A stretch of DNA of 25,076 nt from a virus: positions 1 through 25,076 of the IMG/VR virus record IMGVR_UViG_3300037843_000128; one strand, given 5' to 3'. Both the position numbers and the translations under genes were made by a program. Under the pieces are notes generated by a model. That model did no database searches and had not been told where the DNA came from. It worked only from the letters and a program-made list of their open reading frames with translations. Shown here one piece after another: positions 7,166 through 16,088 of this stretch (its first letter is position 1; each line of letters opens with the position of its first letter).

Positions 7166-7951
7166 TTACCTCGTGGCAATTTGCTGGTATCCCCAATAAT
7201 CCACGGTCAGCACGTCAGTTGCGGAACTGCCTGTTTCGACGATGTTGAAGAATGGCGAAAGCACTCCGGTATAGGGAGTGGCATTTACCGTGCATCCAGA
7301 ACACACTTTGATCGTCGAGGTTGCTGGAGTCGTTACGTCTGTAACCGTAGCGGTGATGGTTCCCGTTGCCGAAGAATTCATAAACAGGTCCACATAATCC
7401 GCCGCCGAAGGGTTGACGGTCGTCGCAGCGCAGGTTTCGCTTGACGACGCATCCGAACACACGTTGATGAAGCTGTCGGTGCCATTCAGGAAGCGAAAGT
7501 AGACGCCGTTGGTTGGGATAGCCGTCGCGCTATCTACCGTGCCGAATCCGATGCGATAACTTCCAGTGGAAATTTGGTTGATCTCCTGAATCCACTCTGC
7601 CTGCCAGTTGGTCGTGTTGCCGGGGAATAGTGTGCCGACAGCGTGTCCAAGCGAGATGCCGACGCCGTGCGTAGCCGTTGTATCCGTGCTCAGGGTAATC
7701 AGGCAGGGATGGTTCGCTACTGAGGCCACAGCCGCTACCGGGGTCGTGCCGCTAACGATGTTCGTGATGTCCCAACCCAGTTGACCGACAGTAGTAGTCG
7801 TCGCCGGAGTGTTCCCGCAGAACTCATCCCAGATGTTGACGTTGGGTAAAATAAATTGCCCGCTCACGCCGACGACGGGCGCTTGGTTCTGCGCCGACAC
7901 GATCAAAGCGGCAACCACCACCAACAGAATTGAAAATACAAATTTCTTCAT
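7166..7951 (-). CDS. Secreted protein with signal peptide, lectin-like
   Basis: A 261-residue protein. ATG 7951 follows AAAAAGGAGACCGT and opens a signal peptide (MKKFVFSILLVVVAALIVSA, cleavage before QNQ). The longer frame to 8017 is therefore rejected. The mature part is beta-rich with paired Cys residues and runs of small residues. The middle (WQAEWIQEINQISTGSYRIG) resembles strands of jelly-roll or concanavalin-type carbohydrate-binding domains, but no family can be named. It sits between two other secreted proteins. Carbohydrate binding is a guess. Confidence 0.75.
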   Translation of the reverse strand: MKKFVFSILLVVVAALIVSAQNQAPVVGVSGQFILPNVNIWDEFCGNTPATTTTVGQLGWDITNIVSGTTPVAAVASVANHPCLITLSTDTTATHGVGISLGHAVGTLFPGNTTNWQAEWIQEINQISTGSYRIGFGTVDSATAIPTNGVYFRFLNGTDSFINVCSDASSSETCAATTVNPSAADYVDLFMNSSATGTITATVTDVTTPATSTIKVCSGCTVNATPYTGVLSPFFNIVETGSSATDVLTVDYWGYQQIATR

Positions 7952-7971
7952 ACGGTCTCCTTTTTCCCAAC

Positions 7972-8760
7972 TCACTGTGCATTGTTCACGGTGAAAACGA
8001 TCACCACTTCGTACCAAGTCTGCGCTGCATCAGCCGTCGCTGCGGAGATGTAAAGCTGGTCGCCCGCCGCGATGGTCGTATCCGACAGCGTGACGGTTGA
8101 ACTGCTGGTCGCACCATTATAGAAAATGCAGGTTTGCGAAATCTGCGTCGTGGCGCAGGCCCGTCCTGAAGCTGTAGCCAAAGCCGCCGAGAGGATGCTG
8201 GTAACGCCCTGTACGCCTACCTTGCCGATCTGGACGGAGCTTGTGCCAGTGAAAGTTGGGGCTGTGGCTGATCCGGTCAGGGTCTGCGTGCCGCCCGAGA
8301 CATCTACCTCTACTATGGTCGCATTATAGGGGACCACGCACTTGCCGGAGAACTGCGCGGCGGTCAAGGCCGTAGCCGATTGCGTGTCGTTGTCAATGAC
8401 GCAGGTGCGGCGGACGTTGCTGACCGTGTGCGCGGCAAATAAAGGATTGTTCGTCGTCACCTGGATGGTGGTTGGATTAAAGACTCCCAACGAGGCTAGT
8501 TGAATTCCGTGAGTTACACCGCTGATTACAGGAGGATATTGTGCATAGATATTGTATCCGAGGGGTGTGCAAGCACTTGTCGAAGTACAGTTCACCACGT
8601 AGTAATTGACCGTAGGGTTGCCGAGCACGTTGCTGACGGCAGCTTTCGCCGTGGCTGCTGCGGTTCCGCCATTTGCGATAGGCAGGGTTTCTCCCCAGGC
8701 CATGCTCGCCGCCAGGAGCAGGAGAACTAAATCTCGAACGAAGATCCCAAAACGCGCCAT
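7972..8760 (-). CDS. Secreted tail-fibre-motif protein
   Basis: A 262-residue protein. ATG 8760 opens MARFGIFVRDLVLLLLAASM followed by AWG, a typical Sec signal peptide, and the frame upstream to 8811 is rejected for that reason. The Shine-Dalgarno is weak, and the start lies inside the end of the collagen-like gene (34-nt overlap). Directly after the predicted cleavage site comes ETLPIANGGTAAATAKAAVS, which matches the LPxANGGTGxxTAxxAxxNLG motif of many phage tail fibres. The C-terminal half is beta-rich and ends WYEVVIVFTVNNAQ. A fibre motif behind an export signal is unusual for a phage. Confidence 0.75.
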   Translation of the reverse strand: MARFGIFVRDLVLLLLAASMAWGETLPIANGGTAAATAKAAVSNVLGNPTVNYYVVNCTSTSACTPLGYNIYAQYPPVISGVTHGIQLASLGVFNPTTIQVTTNNPLFAAHTVSNVRRTCVIDNDTQSATALTAAQFSGKCVVPYNATIVEVDVSGGTQTLTGSATAPTFTGTSSVQIGKVGVQGVTSILSAALATASGRACATTQISQTCIFYNGATSSSTVTLSDTTIAAGDQLYISAATADAAQTWYEVVIVFTVNNAQ

Positions 8761-10985
8761 AGCGCACCATCCCAGTAAAACATGGACGCTTGCCATTGCG
8801 TCAGCGTCCACGTACTTTCATTGTCGATATTGCCGCTTGCTGCGGTGACTCCACAGGTTCCCGCGCCTACGCTCTTGACCCAAAGATAGAAGGCTGTTGC
8901 GAACGAAGTTGGAAGAGTGACGGTCTGCGCGGAAGAAAAGTTCGCCTGAATAACTTTTCCCAAGTCTCCAGTAGCCGCCGTGTAGCTCGCTGACTGCGCG
9001 TTGATTCCTAGAAGGAAGGCGTTGCCTGTCGTCCCTTGGACTCCTTGAGTTCCTTGGACTCCCTGTATCCCCTGAGTGCCAGTAGTCCCTTGAGAGCCGG
9101 TTGTCCCAGTCGTCCCCTGTGCACCCGTAGTACCGGTCGTGCCTTGGGAACCAGTCGTACCGGTGGTGCCCTGCGCCCCAGTTGTTCCTGTGGTTCCCTG
9201 ACTGCCGGTTGTACCCGTAGTACCTTGAGAACCAGTTGTTCCTTGCGATCCTGTCGTCCCGGTGGTTCCTTGGGAGCCTGTAGTTCCCGTCGTCCCCTGA
9301 GAACCTGTCGTCCCTTGCGTGCCACTACCTGTTGTTCCTTGATTTCCTTGAATACCTTGAGTACCTTGGATACCTGTCGTCCCCTGCACGCCCTGCGTGC
9401 CTTGGGTACCGCTTCCCGTAGTCCCCTGCGTTCCTGTCGATCCCTGAGTGCCGGTGGTCCCTTGCGTACCAGTTAATCCTTGGGTGCCCGTAGTACCCTG
9501 AGAGCCACTGCCAGTAGTTCCCTGAGAACCCGTTGTGCCCTGACTGCCTGTGGTTCCGGTTGTTCCTTGAGAGCCGGTAGTGCCAGTTGTCCCCTGAGTG
9601 CCTGTTGTCCCTTGGCTACCAGTTGTCCCTGTCGTTCCTTGCGTACCAGTCGTCCCCTGAGGTCCGGTAGCTCCAGCACCTAACTGAAAAATGCTGAAAT
9701 TGGCATCCTCGACCGTGATTACTTCCCCGCCAGCGTCGGTTTGCTCTACCTGCATCAGAATTACGTCGCCGGAGTTCAAACTATCTATCCCGGTTATGGC
9801 TACGGTCACAATATCCGTCGAGGCAGGTTTTACGACGCAGATGTGATCGGGGATGGCGATGTTGTTTTTGAACATCTGAAAAGCGAATGTGTGATTGCTG
9901 CCGCTTGGATAAACTGTGGCAGTGAACATCGTCCCGAAATCGGCTGTCGTGTTCGATGTGATGGTTCCGTTGCCTAAGTTATAAGTGGTTCCTACCGGAG
10001 ACAGATCGTCGGTGTAGTTGGTATTGATCGGGTAAAACTGATTGGCGTTGGTTAGGGTTATACCGGTTGCATTGTTGTTGATGGTGATTTCGCCGAACGC
10101 GCCGCTGCCGGTCGGACCTTGAACGCCTTGGATTCCCTGCGTTCCCTGACTGCCCTGAATCCCTTGAATCCCCTGTGTGCCCTGAGAGCCGGTTGTGCCT
10201 GTGGTGCCTTGCGAACCCGTGGTCCCGGTAGTTCCCTGCGCTCCCGTCGTGCCGGTAGTACCTTGAGCGCCTGTCGTCCCTGTGGTGCCTTGTGCTCCGG
10301 TTGTCCCAGTGGTGCCCTGCATCCCGGTTGTTCCTTGAACTCCCTGAATGCCTTGAATTCCCTGCGGTCCTTGGATGCCAGTTGTTCCCTGAGTACCTTG
10401 AGTTCCGCTTCCGGTCGTACCCTGAGTGCCTTGCGTACCTTGGGTTCCCGTTCCTGTTGTGCCTTGGTTTCCCTGAATCCCCTGCACGCCTTGAACACCT
10501 TGGGTTCCCTGAGTACCGCTGCCGGTTGCCCCTTGAGAGCCGGTAGTTCCCTGCGCTCCATCTGCCCCGGTTGTTCCTTGAGTTCCAGTGATCCCCTGCA
10601 CGCCTTGAGAACCAGTAGTTCCCTGAGAACCCGTGGTCCCGGTAGTTCCCTGTGATCCTGTTGTTCCCTGCGAACCAGTAACGCCGGTTGTTCCCTGAGT
10701 CCCTGTTGTTCCTTGCGGTCCCGTGGAACCCGTCGTGCCCTGTGACCCGCTGCCTGTCGTGCCTTGGGTTCCGGTGCTGCCCTGCACGCCTTGGGTTCCG
10801 GTGGTCCCCTGCATCCCGGCTCCGGTTGTGCCTTGCGTGCCGGTAGACCCCTGAATCCCTGTTGACCCCTGGGAGCCAGTCGTGCCTTGCATACCAACGC
10901 CAGTAGTACCCTGAAGCCCCTGTACGCCCGTCGCGCCTTGCGGCCCTACGGCGGAACTTGGACCGGGATAGGGATCAACGGACAT
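8727..10985 (-). CDS. Collagen-like phage tail fibre protein
   Basis: A 752-residue protein with a good ribosome site (AGGAGA before ATG 10985). The order of parts is: a short head (1-13); a collagen-like Gly-X-Y region rich in GTT/GTQ/GSQ triplets (about 14-292); a globular beta domain (about 293-437, GEITINNNATGITLTNANQF onwards); a second collagen-like region (about 438-653); and a C-terminal fibre domain (654-752) with SASYTAATGDLGKVIQANFS and an end typical of tail-fibre tips. Collagen-like trimeric rods are known in phage fibres. The triplet register is broken nine times by GxGxQ units. Synonymous codons are well scrambled, so the DNA has few long exact repeats. Receptor binding is inferred from family. 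Confidence 0.9.
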   Translation of the reverse strand: MSVDPYPGPSSAVGPQGATGVQGLQGTTGVGMQGTTGSQGSTGIQGSTGTQGTTGAGMQGTTGTQGVQGSTGTQGTTGSGSQGTTGSTGPQGTTGTQGTTGVTGSQGTTGSQGTTGTTGSQGTTGSQGVQGITGTQGTTGADGAQGTTGSQGATGSGTQGTQGVQGVQGIQGNQGTTGTGTQGTQGTQGTTGSGTQGTQGTTGIQGPQGIQGIQGVQGTTGMQGTTGTTGAQGTTGTTGAQGTTGTTGAQGTTGTTGSQGTTGTTGSQGTQGIQGIQGSQGTQGIQGVQGPTGSGAFGEITINNNATGITLTNANQFYPINTNYTDDLSPVGTTYNLGNGTITSNTTADFGTMFTATVYPSGSNHTFAFQMFKNNIAIPDHICVVKPASTDIVTVAITGIDSLNSGDVILMQVEQTDAGGEVITVEDANFSIFQLGAGATGPQGTTGTQGTTGTTGSQGTTGTQGTTGTTGSQGTTGTTGSQGTTGSQGTTGSGSQGTTGTQGLTGTQGTTGTQGSTGTQGTTGSGTQGTQGVQGTTGIQGTQGIQGNQGTTGSGTQGTTGSQGTTGTTGSQGTTGTTGSQGTTGSQGTTGTTGSQGTTGTTGAQGTTGTTGSQGTTGTTGAQGTTGTTGSQGTTGTQGIQGVQGTQGVQGTTGNAFLLGINAQSASYTAATGDLGKVIQANFSSAQTVTLPTSFATAFYLWVKSVGAGTCGVTAASGNIDNESTWTLTQWQASMFYWDGALWRVLGSSFEI
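9028..9675. repeat. Collagen triplet repeat region 2
   Basis: This region codes the second Gly-X-Y block of the fibre protein (residues about 438-653). At DNA level it is a degenerate 9-base periodicity with all four Gly codons and both Gln codons mixed. Confidence 0.85.
10107..10945. repeat. Collagen triplet repeat region 1
   Basis: This region codes the first Gly-X-Y block of the fibre protein (residues about 14-292). It has the same degenerate 9-base periodicity as region 2 and is separated from it by the globular domain. Confidence 0.85.
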
Positions 10986-11312
10986 TTAAGAGTTCTCCTG
11001 GCCGTAGGCTTGAAATGCACAGGTTCCGTTAGCCGAGACCACCTTGATTACATCTGTATTTGCGAGCGTGATACCGCTGGTGTAGGGGACCACTGTGTTT
11101 GCCGGAATCGGAGTATTTGGGAAGACATACTGCTCATTTGAATCCGCTGCGCCGCCCACACATACCCGCACTGAGAACGTATCTGGCGACGCTCCGAAGT
11201 TGCAGATATTCAAGGTGGAGATCACGGCAGAGGTCGTCGCACAGGTATAGAGCGCCGTTTCTACCGTCGCCGTTGGCGCTGCCTGTCCGAGAACTCTGAT
11301 CGTGACTGCCAT
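10986..11312 (-). CDS. Small phage structural protein, 108 aa
   Basis: A 108-residue all-beta protein: MAVTIRVLGQAAPTATVETA, then TTSAVISTLNICNFGASPDTFSVRV, PANTVVPYTSGITL and a short Gln-rich end. This layout is one I recognise from small uncharacterised phage virion proteins, in which four to eight beta strands form a sandwich. It starts 1 nt after the stop of the 200-aa gene with GGGAG at proper spacing, and its stop directly precedes the collagen fibre gene. It may be a decoration, adaptor or fibre-linking protein, but this is inference. Confidence 0.8.
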   Translation of the reverse strand: MAVTIRVLGQAAPTATVETALYTCATTSAVISTLNICNFGASPDTFSVRVCVGGAADSNEQYVFPNTPIPANTVVPYTSGITLANTDVIKVVSANGTCAFQAYGQENS

Positions 11313-11313
11313 C

Positions 11314-11916
11314 TCACGCTCCCATCAACTGAAAAATCTGCGAAAAGTCTAATCCAGATGGAGGCCCCGATGACGAACCGAAAATTGTAAATCCCCAGAA
11401 GTTCGTGCCGTCATAGACCACGGAGACAACATTGCCCTGTGCTACCGGCATTGTGGCAGCGGCTGGATTGCTTGGATATGTTATGCTTCCCGATGCTGGT
11501 GTTAGTGTGGCCGTTCCAGAACCGAAATTAAGGATAGAGCAGTACCAAGGAAGAAGTATTCCGAGAGTAGTGAGCGTGACCGCAATCGGGGAAGAGCCAC
11601 TGAAGAGGATAAATGCTCCGTAGTCGGATTGTTTTGTAGCATACGCGGTATTGCCGATTTGATTATTCGGGTAGCCTATTAGCGAAACTACCTGCTGAAT
11701 GATTGTTTCGCTGCTCTCGCTGAGATTCTCTATTATCTCTGCTGCGGAGGATTTTGCCCCCTCTGTCTTGGCATTTAAGGCAATGATCGACTGGTAGATG
11801 TCGGTAATCGCATTCCACTGAGTCTTGTGGGCCTGTTGGACGCCAAGCGGCTGGTCGTCTAATTGCGTTCCAAAAGCCATCCTGAAACTCGGAGGCGTAA
11901 AGACGGGTGTACTCAT
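11314..11916 (-). CDS. Putative tail fibre/baseplate-type protein, 200 aa
   Basis: A 200-residue protein. The N-terminal half is helical (residues about 20-85, with SSAAEIIENLSESSETIIQQ as probable coiled coil). The C-terminal half is a beta domain (DYGAFILFSGSSPIAVTLTT, FGSGTATLTPASGSI) of the type found at fibre ends, and similar in style to the C-terminal domain of the collagen fibre. It ends in a Gly/Ser linker and FSQIFQLMGA. Its ATG overlaps the stop of the 1349-aa gene (ATGA) with AGGTGAAGG upstream. A trimeric fibre or connector role is likely but inferred. Confidence 0.8.
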   Translation of the reverse strand: MSTPVFTPPSFRMAFGTQLDDQPLGVQQAHKTQWNAITDIYQSIIALNAKTEGAKSSAAEIIENLSESSETIIQQVVSLIGYPNNQIGNTAYATKQSDYGAFILFSGSSPIAVTLTTLGILLPWYCSILNFGSGTATLTPASGSITYPSNPAAATMPVAQGNVVSVVYDGTNFWGFTIFGSSSGPPSGLDFSQIFQLMGA

Positions 11917-14900
11917 CCTTCACCTCCCGAAGACCCAAATATTCGGATTGGCTGGTACTCGCCGCTGGAACCCCAACTGCGAACATAGAAGCAGGTGCCC
12001 TCGAAATTCAATTGAAACGGAGCGGTTGTCGAGAATTGCGCCCAGAGAAGTTTCCACTTGTTAGCTCCCGGACGGAAGAAGTATTTTGTTACTTGACCGC
12101 CAGTGCTCGGCAGCGTAATTGTAGGAGGTCCGTAGCTTCCGTTGCCCACGTCAGCGGCGTAGCAGTTGAGTGTGATCGTAGAGGTTGAACTGTATTCAAT
12201 AACTGCTTCTCCCCAATGAGCGAATCCTTTTCCTCCGATTGCAGCCGAAAGTATAATAGCCGTTGCTGATTCCGTACCAACACTGGAGAATTGACGCACA
12301 CTTCCGTCGTCACACCCGACAAGTACGCCTTGCTGGCTCGGTCCTTCATTCGCCGCGTGGATCGTTGCCGGAGGAGTTGTAATATCCCATTCCCATCCCA
12401 TTGCAGCTTCATCAAATACGAGCGTATGTAGATTTCCGTCAACGCCTTGGTAGTCATAGTACATGTAGCCGTTTTGGTACGAAAAATGTTGCAATTCAGG
12501 CAAAGTATCGTCTGGCGGATAGATCGTAACTCCGTTTCTTGTAACGGGAACTGGCTGATCCCCGGATGCATCCTCACTTTCATGCGAAAATATCGGGTAG
12601 AGAGTATCATCGGTAATTGAGATTGATGATGCCCCACCGCGAGATACATGGATGCCGTCGTCTACGCGGAAATATATGTTTCCACCGCCCGAAACGCATA
12701 CGCATCTTGGAATGTAGAGTCCTCTGGTAATTGACGATTCTTGCAACGACCATGTTGAGCCTTCCGTTCCAGTCACAGTCGCAAGCGCGTTGAAGAAGTT
12801 GGGCAAAATCAACCACGCGCGCTTGATCGAAAAGACTACACCAAGTCCACCACTGATTGCACCGTTCACTAAAGGTTCGCCAGGGTCCGTTAAATCCTGC
12901 TGGTTTGTGTCCGGGGCAGAATCAAGATTTGATCCAGCACACCAATATAGAGTTCCGGCGCGGAGAGGATCGCCAACGCCAAAGGCATAGTTAATATTGT
13001 CGGTCGGACCCCACAGATAAGGTAATGGTTGCGCTGCAAGTATCGGCTGCGGAATTTCATAAGTCAGGTTAGTTCCGTCAGGGACTCCCGGAATCGTAAC
13101 CTGCGTGCTTGAAGTAGGGCGTGCAATAAAGGTATATTCGAGAGAAGTTGGGGAGCCAATAAGGATTTCGGTCCCAGCGAGCCACCGGATATTGAATCCT
13201 GTCGCTGATCCTCCTATAGCACCACCGGAAACCCAAGTGATTACACCGCCAGATACATTGCATATTCCCTTTTGTGGCAGATCAATAGAGGGGAAAGGCT
13301 CGTAATTGTCATAATTGAGAAGCTGAGTACCTAGCTCAGTATCCGTAAGCGAGTCGGTTACTGGCGTATTTGTTCCGCTTCCCGAATCATCGTTCGGCCC
13401 CGTGTTTACATAGGTGAAGCTCGATGTGACAGAATCTAGCCGGTAGTAGTCCACGACATCTACTTGAGGATCAGGAGACCAGAATGAGGTTATCGTATTT
13501 GCCAGCACAGGAACCGATTCAGCCGTTGATTCTGGAGAGGGGTTAGATGTTGCTCCCGTGGCGCTTGACCGATAGGTATAGCGGTATTGTGTATTCTCGC
13601 GTACACCGATAGGCAATGGTGGGATGATGGTCGGCGCACTCGGCCCAGTTCCGGGACCAGGAACAGGCGATCCTTCGAGCAACAAAATGCGGTCTGGCAC
13701 AAGTTGGCTTCCGTAGTTGTAATCGATCTCAATACCGTAGATTCCCGCTGCGGCAAACGACACAACAACCGTGGTCTGCGCATATTCACCAAAAAATCCT
13801 GCGGTCAGTTGTTGTCTTGGAAGCAAACGATAGCCTTGAGCAACGGTAATTGTTTGTCCTGAAGACGAAAGAGATACCGCGCCATAGGCTGGGGTAGTGG
13901 CTGTGGCCGAAATCAGAGTCGCGTCTTGAATCCCCCAGATACAATCCTCCGCGTTGGTAAGCACAAAAGTGTAGTGACCGGGGGCTGGAATATATATCTT
14001 CCCATAAAGGCAGAAATTGAAGTCGTTGTAGTATGTTTGCGCTGGATATGTGGCAGTGATGGGAGAAGGAAACACCGGAGAGCTACCTAGCACTGCGCTT
14101 TCTGGCGATAGCGAGAACCACTGCATCGGAACGTTTGGCGCGTTAGTTCCCGCTGCCCCTGGAGGACCGGGGATTCCAGCAGGAAGTGGAGGCACAGCAG
14201 ATGAGCCAAACGAAGCGTCGAGTATAAAGGAGTTGCCTGCGGTGTTGCCAACTGCATCTGAAATTGTACGCGCCGTTCCGCCGCCCGGATCGCCGGGGTT
14301 CTTCCAGCTATAATATGCCTGCGCAACGGGCGTATCCCCCCAATAGTAGAGAGCGAGCGTGCCGAGTATCGCTGTCACCGTAGGAAGAGCATCTGTTGTC
14401 ACAGTGGTCGAAATAGAGAACGATCCAGAGTTAGCGTGGAACGTATTACCTGCCGAATCAATGCCGATTTGAAACGCCTGCGCGCCGTATGGTACGGTGA
14501 TTCCATTGGTCACGCCAATGACCGCGCCCACATCGACCACAGACGGCACGTAGAGGGGAGCCACACCAACGGGAATGACATGCCCGTCTCCGTCCGTAAA
14601 CGCTCCAGTGATGATCGTGGCACTGGCTGGAGGAAAATGGCCAGTTCCTGCCGCTTGAATGTAATAGGCGGGATGGGTATTTGTCACTGGACCAGATGTA
14701 GTCGGTGTCGCCGAAGAGTTTCCGTTGACAGTTGCCGTGCCCGTGATGGAATTGATTGTAATGAACGATGCATTCGCGCAATCCACAACATAAGGGGCCG
14801 TGCCGTCTGGGGTTGGATCGGGGTTTCCATTCGTCTCACCATAATCGTAATCAGAGTTCGCGGATTGGTAGTTCGTCCACGGGATCGCCGTCGCTTCAAG

Positions 14901-15962
14901 CGTTCCAGACGTAGTAACTTCGGAGTTTGTAGTGGATACCACTGGAGCAAGTTGCGGCTCCTCGATGCCCATTTTATAGGTTAATCCATCGCTTCTTGAC
15001 TTTCCCATGCCGTTCGACACAAAATCGACTGGCGCTCCGCTAATAAGATACTTTGTATCAAGGGTCACATTGCCCATCGGTGCTGAATCACCCCAATACA
15101 TCCATGGCTGTACTGATGTGTTTGGGCGGAAGGGGATCAGAGAAACAGGGTTGTCGCTCAGCCCGGAGGCAACTTGGGTGTTGTTGACGTACATCTTTCC
15201 CGCCGCGCCGATCACCAGAACATAGCCCGATGCGGGGCCGTTTGGCGTTGAATCATTCAATCTGCGAATAGAGTGCGGAGGGTCTGGGAGTTCGAGCGGA
15301 CCCGTAACGTTGTAATAAACAGTAATAACTAAGTTGTTCAGATTAGCCGCAATGGTCCCGATTTCAAGTAGCCCGCTGCCGGTGCTCAGGTTCAGTCCAA
15401 GGCCGCTCGTCCCGTTGATAAGTGCGGTGGTCCAACCATATCCAAACAGTTGTCCTAATCCCCCTGCTGTGATCGTGTAAGTTGATGACCCTCCGGCGTC
15501 AAAATTGAAGGAATTGCCAACCCCTGCTCCGTTCTGCGTCCACTGTCCGGTAATGTCAACGCCACCAACGAGAAATATATTGCTTTGCAGTGTGAGGCCG
15601 ATGCCCGTAATTGTGGCTCCGGCAGGGATCGCAAATCCTAAATCAGTGATGGAAAGAATCTGTGATGACAGCGATTCTCCCGTGATAGAGATTTGCGTGT
15701 AGATCGACGGCGATGTGGCAAAGATATTGCTAGGATTGGTCCATGCGATTCCAGAGCCACTTTGCGTAACTGTACCTGTGTTCTCTGATGCTGTGGCTGC
15801 ATTTACTGCGTCGTCGATTGGGTCGCTGAGAAGATTGCGGAAAGTGACGCCGCCTTTGATGTATGAGCGAACGTTGACACTCAGAGCCGTCCGCCCTGAA
15901 ACCAAGCGGTTAATTGGCGAAACAAGGTCGACACCCTTGTGATCGAACGGACCAAGTGCCAT
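11913..15962 (-). CDS. Large tail protein with nozzle-like beta-propeller
   Basis: A 1349-residue protein. ATG 15962 (MALGPFDHKGVDLVSPINRL) is preferred to 15983 because GAGG lies at proper distance and the sequence is typical of this protein type. The parts I can see are: an N-terminal ordered segment; beta-rich repeats to about residue 640; a PA14-like segment (about 640-765, GKIYIPAPGHYTFVLTNAED); an Fn3-like segment (about 780-860); and a C-terminal propeller-like region. The last includes VFSIKRAWLILP, PRCVCVSGGGNIYFRVDDGI and GVLVGCDDGSVRQFSS, which recall the P22 gp10/T7 gp12 class of tail-nozzle proteins. It follows the adaptor-like protein, as in podoviruses. The fold match is by eye only. 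Confidence 0.8.
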   Translation of the reverse strand: MALGPFDHKGVDLVSPINRLVSGRTALSVNVRSYIKGGVTFRNLLSDPIDDAVNAATASENTGTVTQSGSGIAWTNPSNIFATSPSIYTQISITGESLSSQILSITDLGFAIPAGATITGIGLTLQSNIFLVGGVDITGQWTQNGAGVGNSFNFDAGGSSTYTITAGGLGQLFGYGWTTALINGTSGLGLNLSTGSGLLEIGTIAANLNNLVITVYYNVTGPLELPDPPHSIRRLNDSTPNGPASGYVLVIGAAGKMYVNNTQVASGLSDNPVSLIPFRPNTSVQPWMYWGDSAPMGNVTLDTKYLISGAPVDFVSNGMGKSRSDGLTYKMGIEEPQLAPVVSTTNSEVTTSGTLEATAIPWTNYQSANSDYDYGETNGNPDPTPDGTAPYVVDCANASFITINSITGTATVNGNSSATPTTSGPVTNTHPAYYIQAAGTGHFPPASATIITGAFTDGDGHVIPVGVAPLYVPSVVDVGAVIGVTNGITVPYGAQAFQIGIDSAGNTFHANSGSFSISTTVTTDALPTVTAILGTLALYYWGDTPVAQAYYSWKNPGDPGGGTARTISDAVGNTAGNSFILDASFGSSAVPPLPAGIPGPPGAAGTNAPNVPMQWFSLSPESAVLGSSPVFPSPITATYPAQTYYNDFNFCLYGKIYIPAPGHYTFVLTNAEDCIWGIQDATLISATATTPAYGAVSLSSSGQTITVAQGYRLLPRQQLTAGFFGEYAQTTVVVSFAAAGIYGIEIDYNYGSQLVPDRILLLEGSPVPGPGTGPSAPTIIPPLPIGVRENTQYRYTYRSSATGATSNPSPESTAESVPVLANTITSFWSPDPQVDVVDYYRLDSVTSSFTYVNTGPNDDSGSGTNTPVTDSLTDTELGTQLLNYDNYEPFPSIDLPQKGICNVSGGVITWVSGGAIGGSATGFNIRWLAGTEILIGSPTSLEYTFIARPTSSTQVTIPGVPDGTNLTYEIPQPILAAQPLPYLWGPTDNINYAFGVGDPLRAGTLYWCAGSNLDSAPDTNQQDLTDPGEPLVNGAISGGLGVVFSIKRAWLILPNFFNALATVTGTEGSTWSLQESSITRGLYIPRCVCVSGGGNIYFRVDDGIHVSRGGASSISITDDTLYPIFSHESEDASGDQPVPVTRNGVTIYPPDDTLPELQHFSYQNGYMYYDYQGVDGNLHTLVFDEAAMGWEWDITTPPATIHAANEGPSQQGVLVGCDDGSVRQFSSVGTESATAIILSAAIGGKGFAHWGEAVIEYSSTSTITLNCYAADVGNGSYGPPTITLPSTGGQVTKYFFRPGANKWKLLWAQFSTTAPFQLNFEGTCFYVRSWGSSGEYQPIRIFGSSGGEG

Positions 15963-16004
15963 GCGCTGTGCCTCGCATCCCACGCGGCTCCCGGTCCTTG
16001 TGGC

Positions 16005-16022
16005 GGTGACGCCTACATTTTA
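16005..16022 (-). promoter_or_regulatory. Minus-strand -10 box with GGCGTC motif
   Basis: On the minus strand, TAAAAT (16022-16017) is followed after G by TAGGCGTC (16015-16008). This is the same arrangement and spacing as at the two plus-strand endonuclease promoters. It lies about 55 bases upstream of the start of the 1349-aa gene and could drive it. No convincing -35 box is seen. Confidence 0.4.
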
Positions 16023-16042
16023 GCCTATTATTTAGGGCATCG
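16022..16042. repeat. Direct repeat left of HNH cassette 1
   Basis: The segment AGCCTA-TTA-TTTAGG-G-CATCG matches 17038-17054 (AGCCTA-TTTAGG-CTTCG) except for a 3-base and a 1-base insertion and one substitution. The two copies bracket the promoter, leader and coding region of the first endonuclease gene. Confidence 0.5.
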
Positions 16043-16076
16043 GTGAAAAATCTTTTTCGCTTCATTTTCGCCGTTT

Positions 16077-16087
16077 TGCGATATAAT
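16077..16087 (+). promoter_or_regulatory. Promoter of HNH gene 1
   Basis: A perfect -10 box TATAAT (16082-16087) lies 58 bases before the ATG. The -35 region is poor. A transcript from it should begin near 16093-16095, within the 5' arm of the leader stem. Confidence 0.55.
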
Positions 16088-16088
16088 G

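Noticed and set aside
10119-10655. Plus-strand ORFs within the collagen region
   Set aside because: They are complementary-strand mirrors of the Gly-X-Y triplets, with Leu/Ser-rich low-complexity translation and no ribosome sites.
8727-11916. Diversity-generating retroelement in the fibre region
   Set aside because: No reverse transcriptase, no template/variable repeat pair and no adenine-rich variable end were found.
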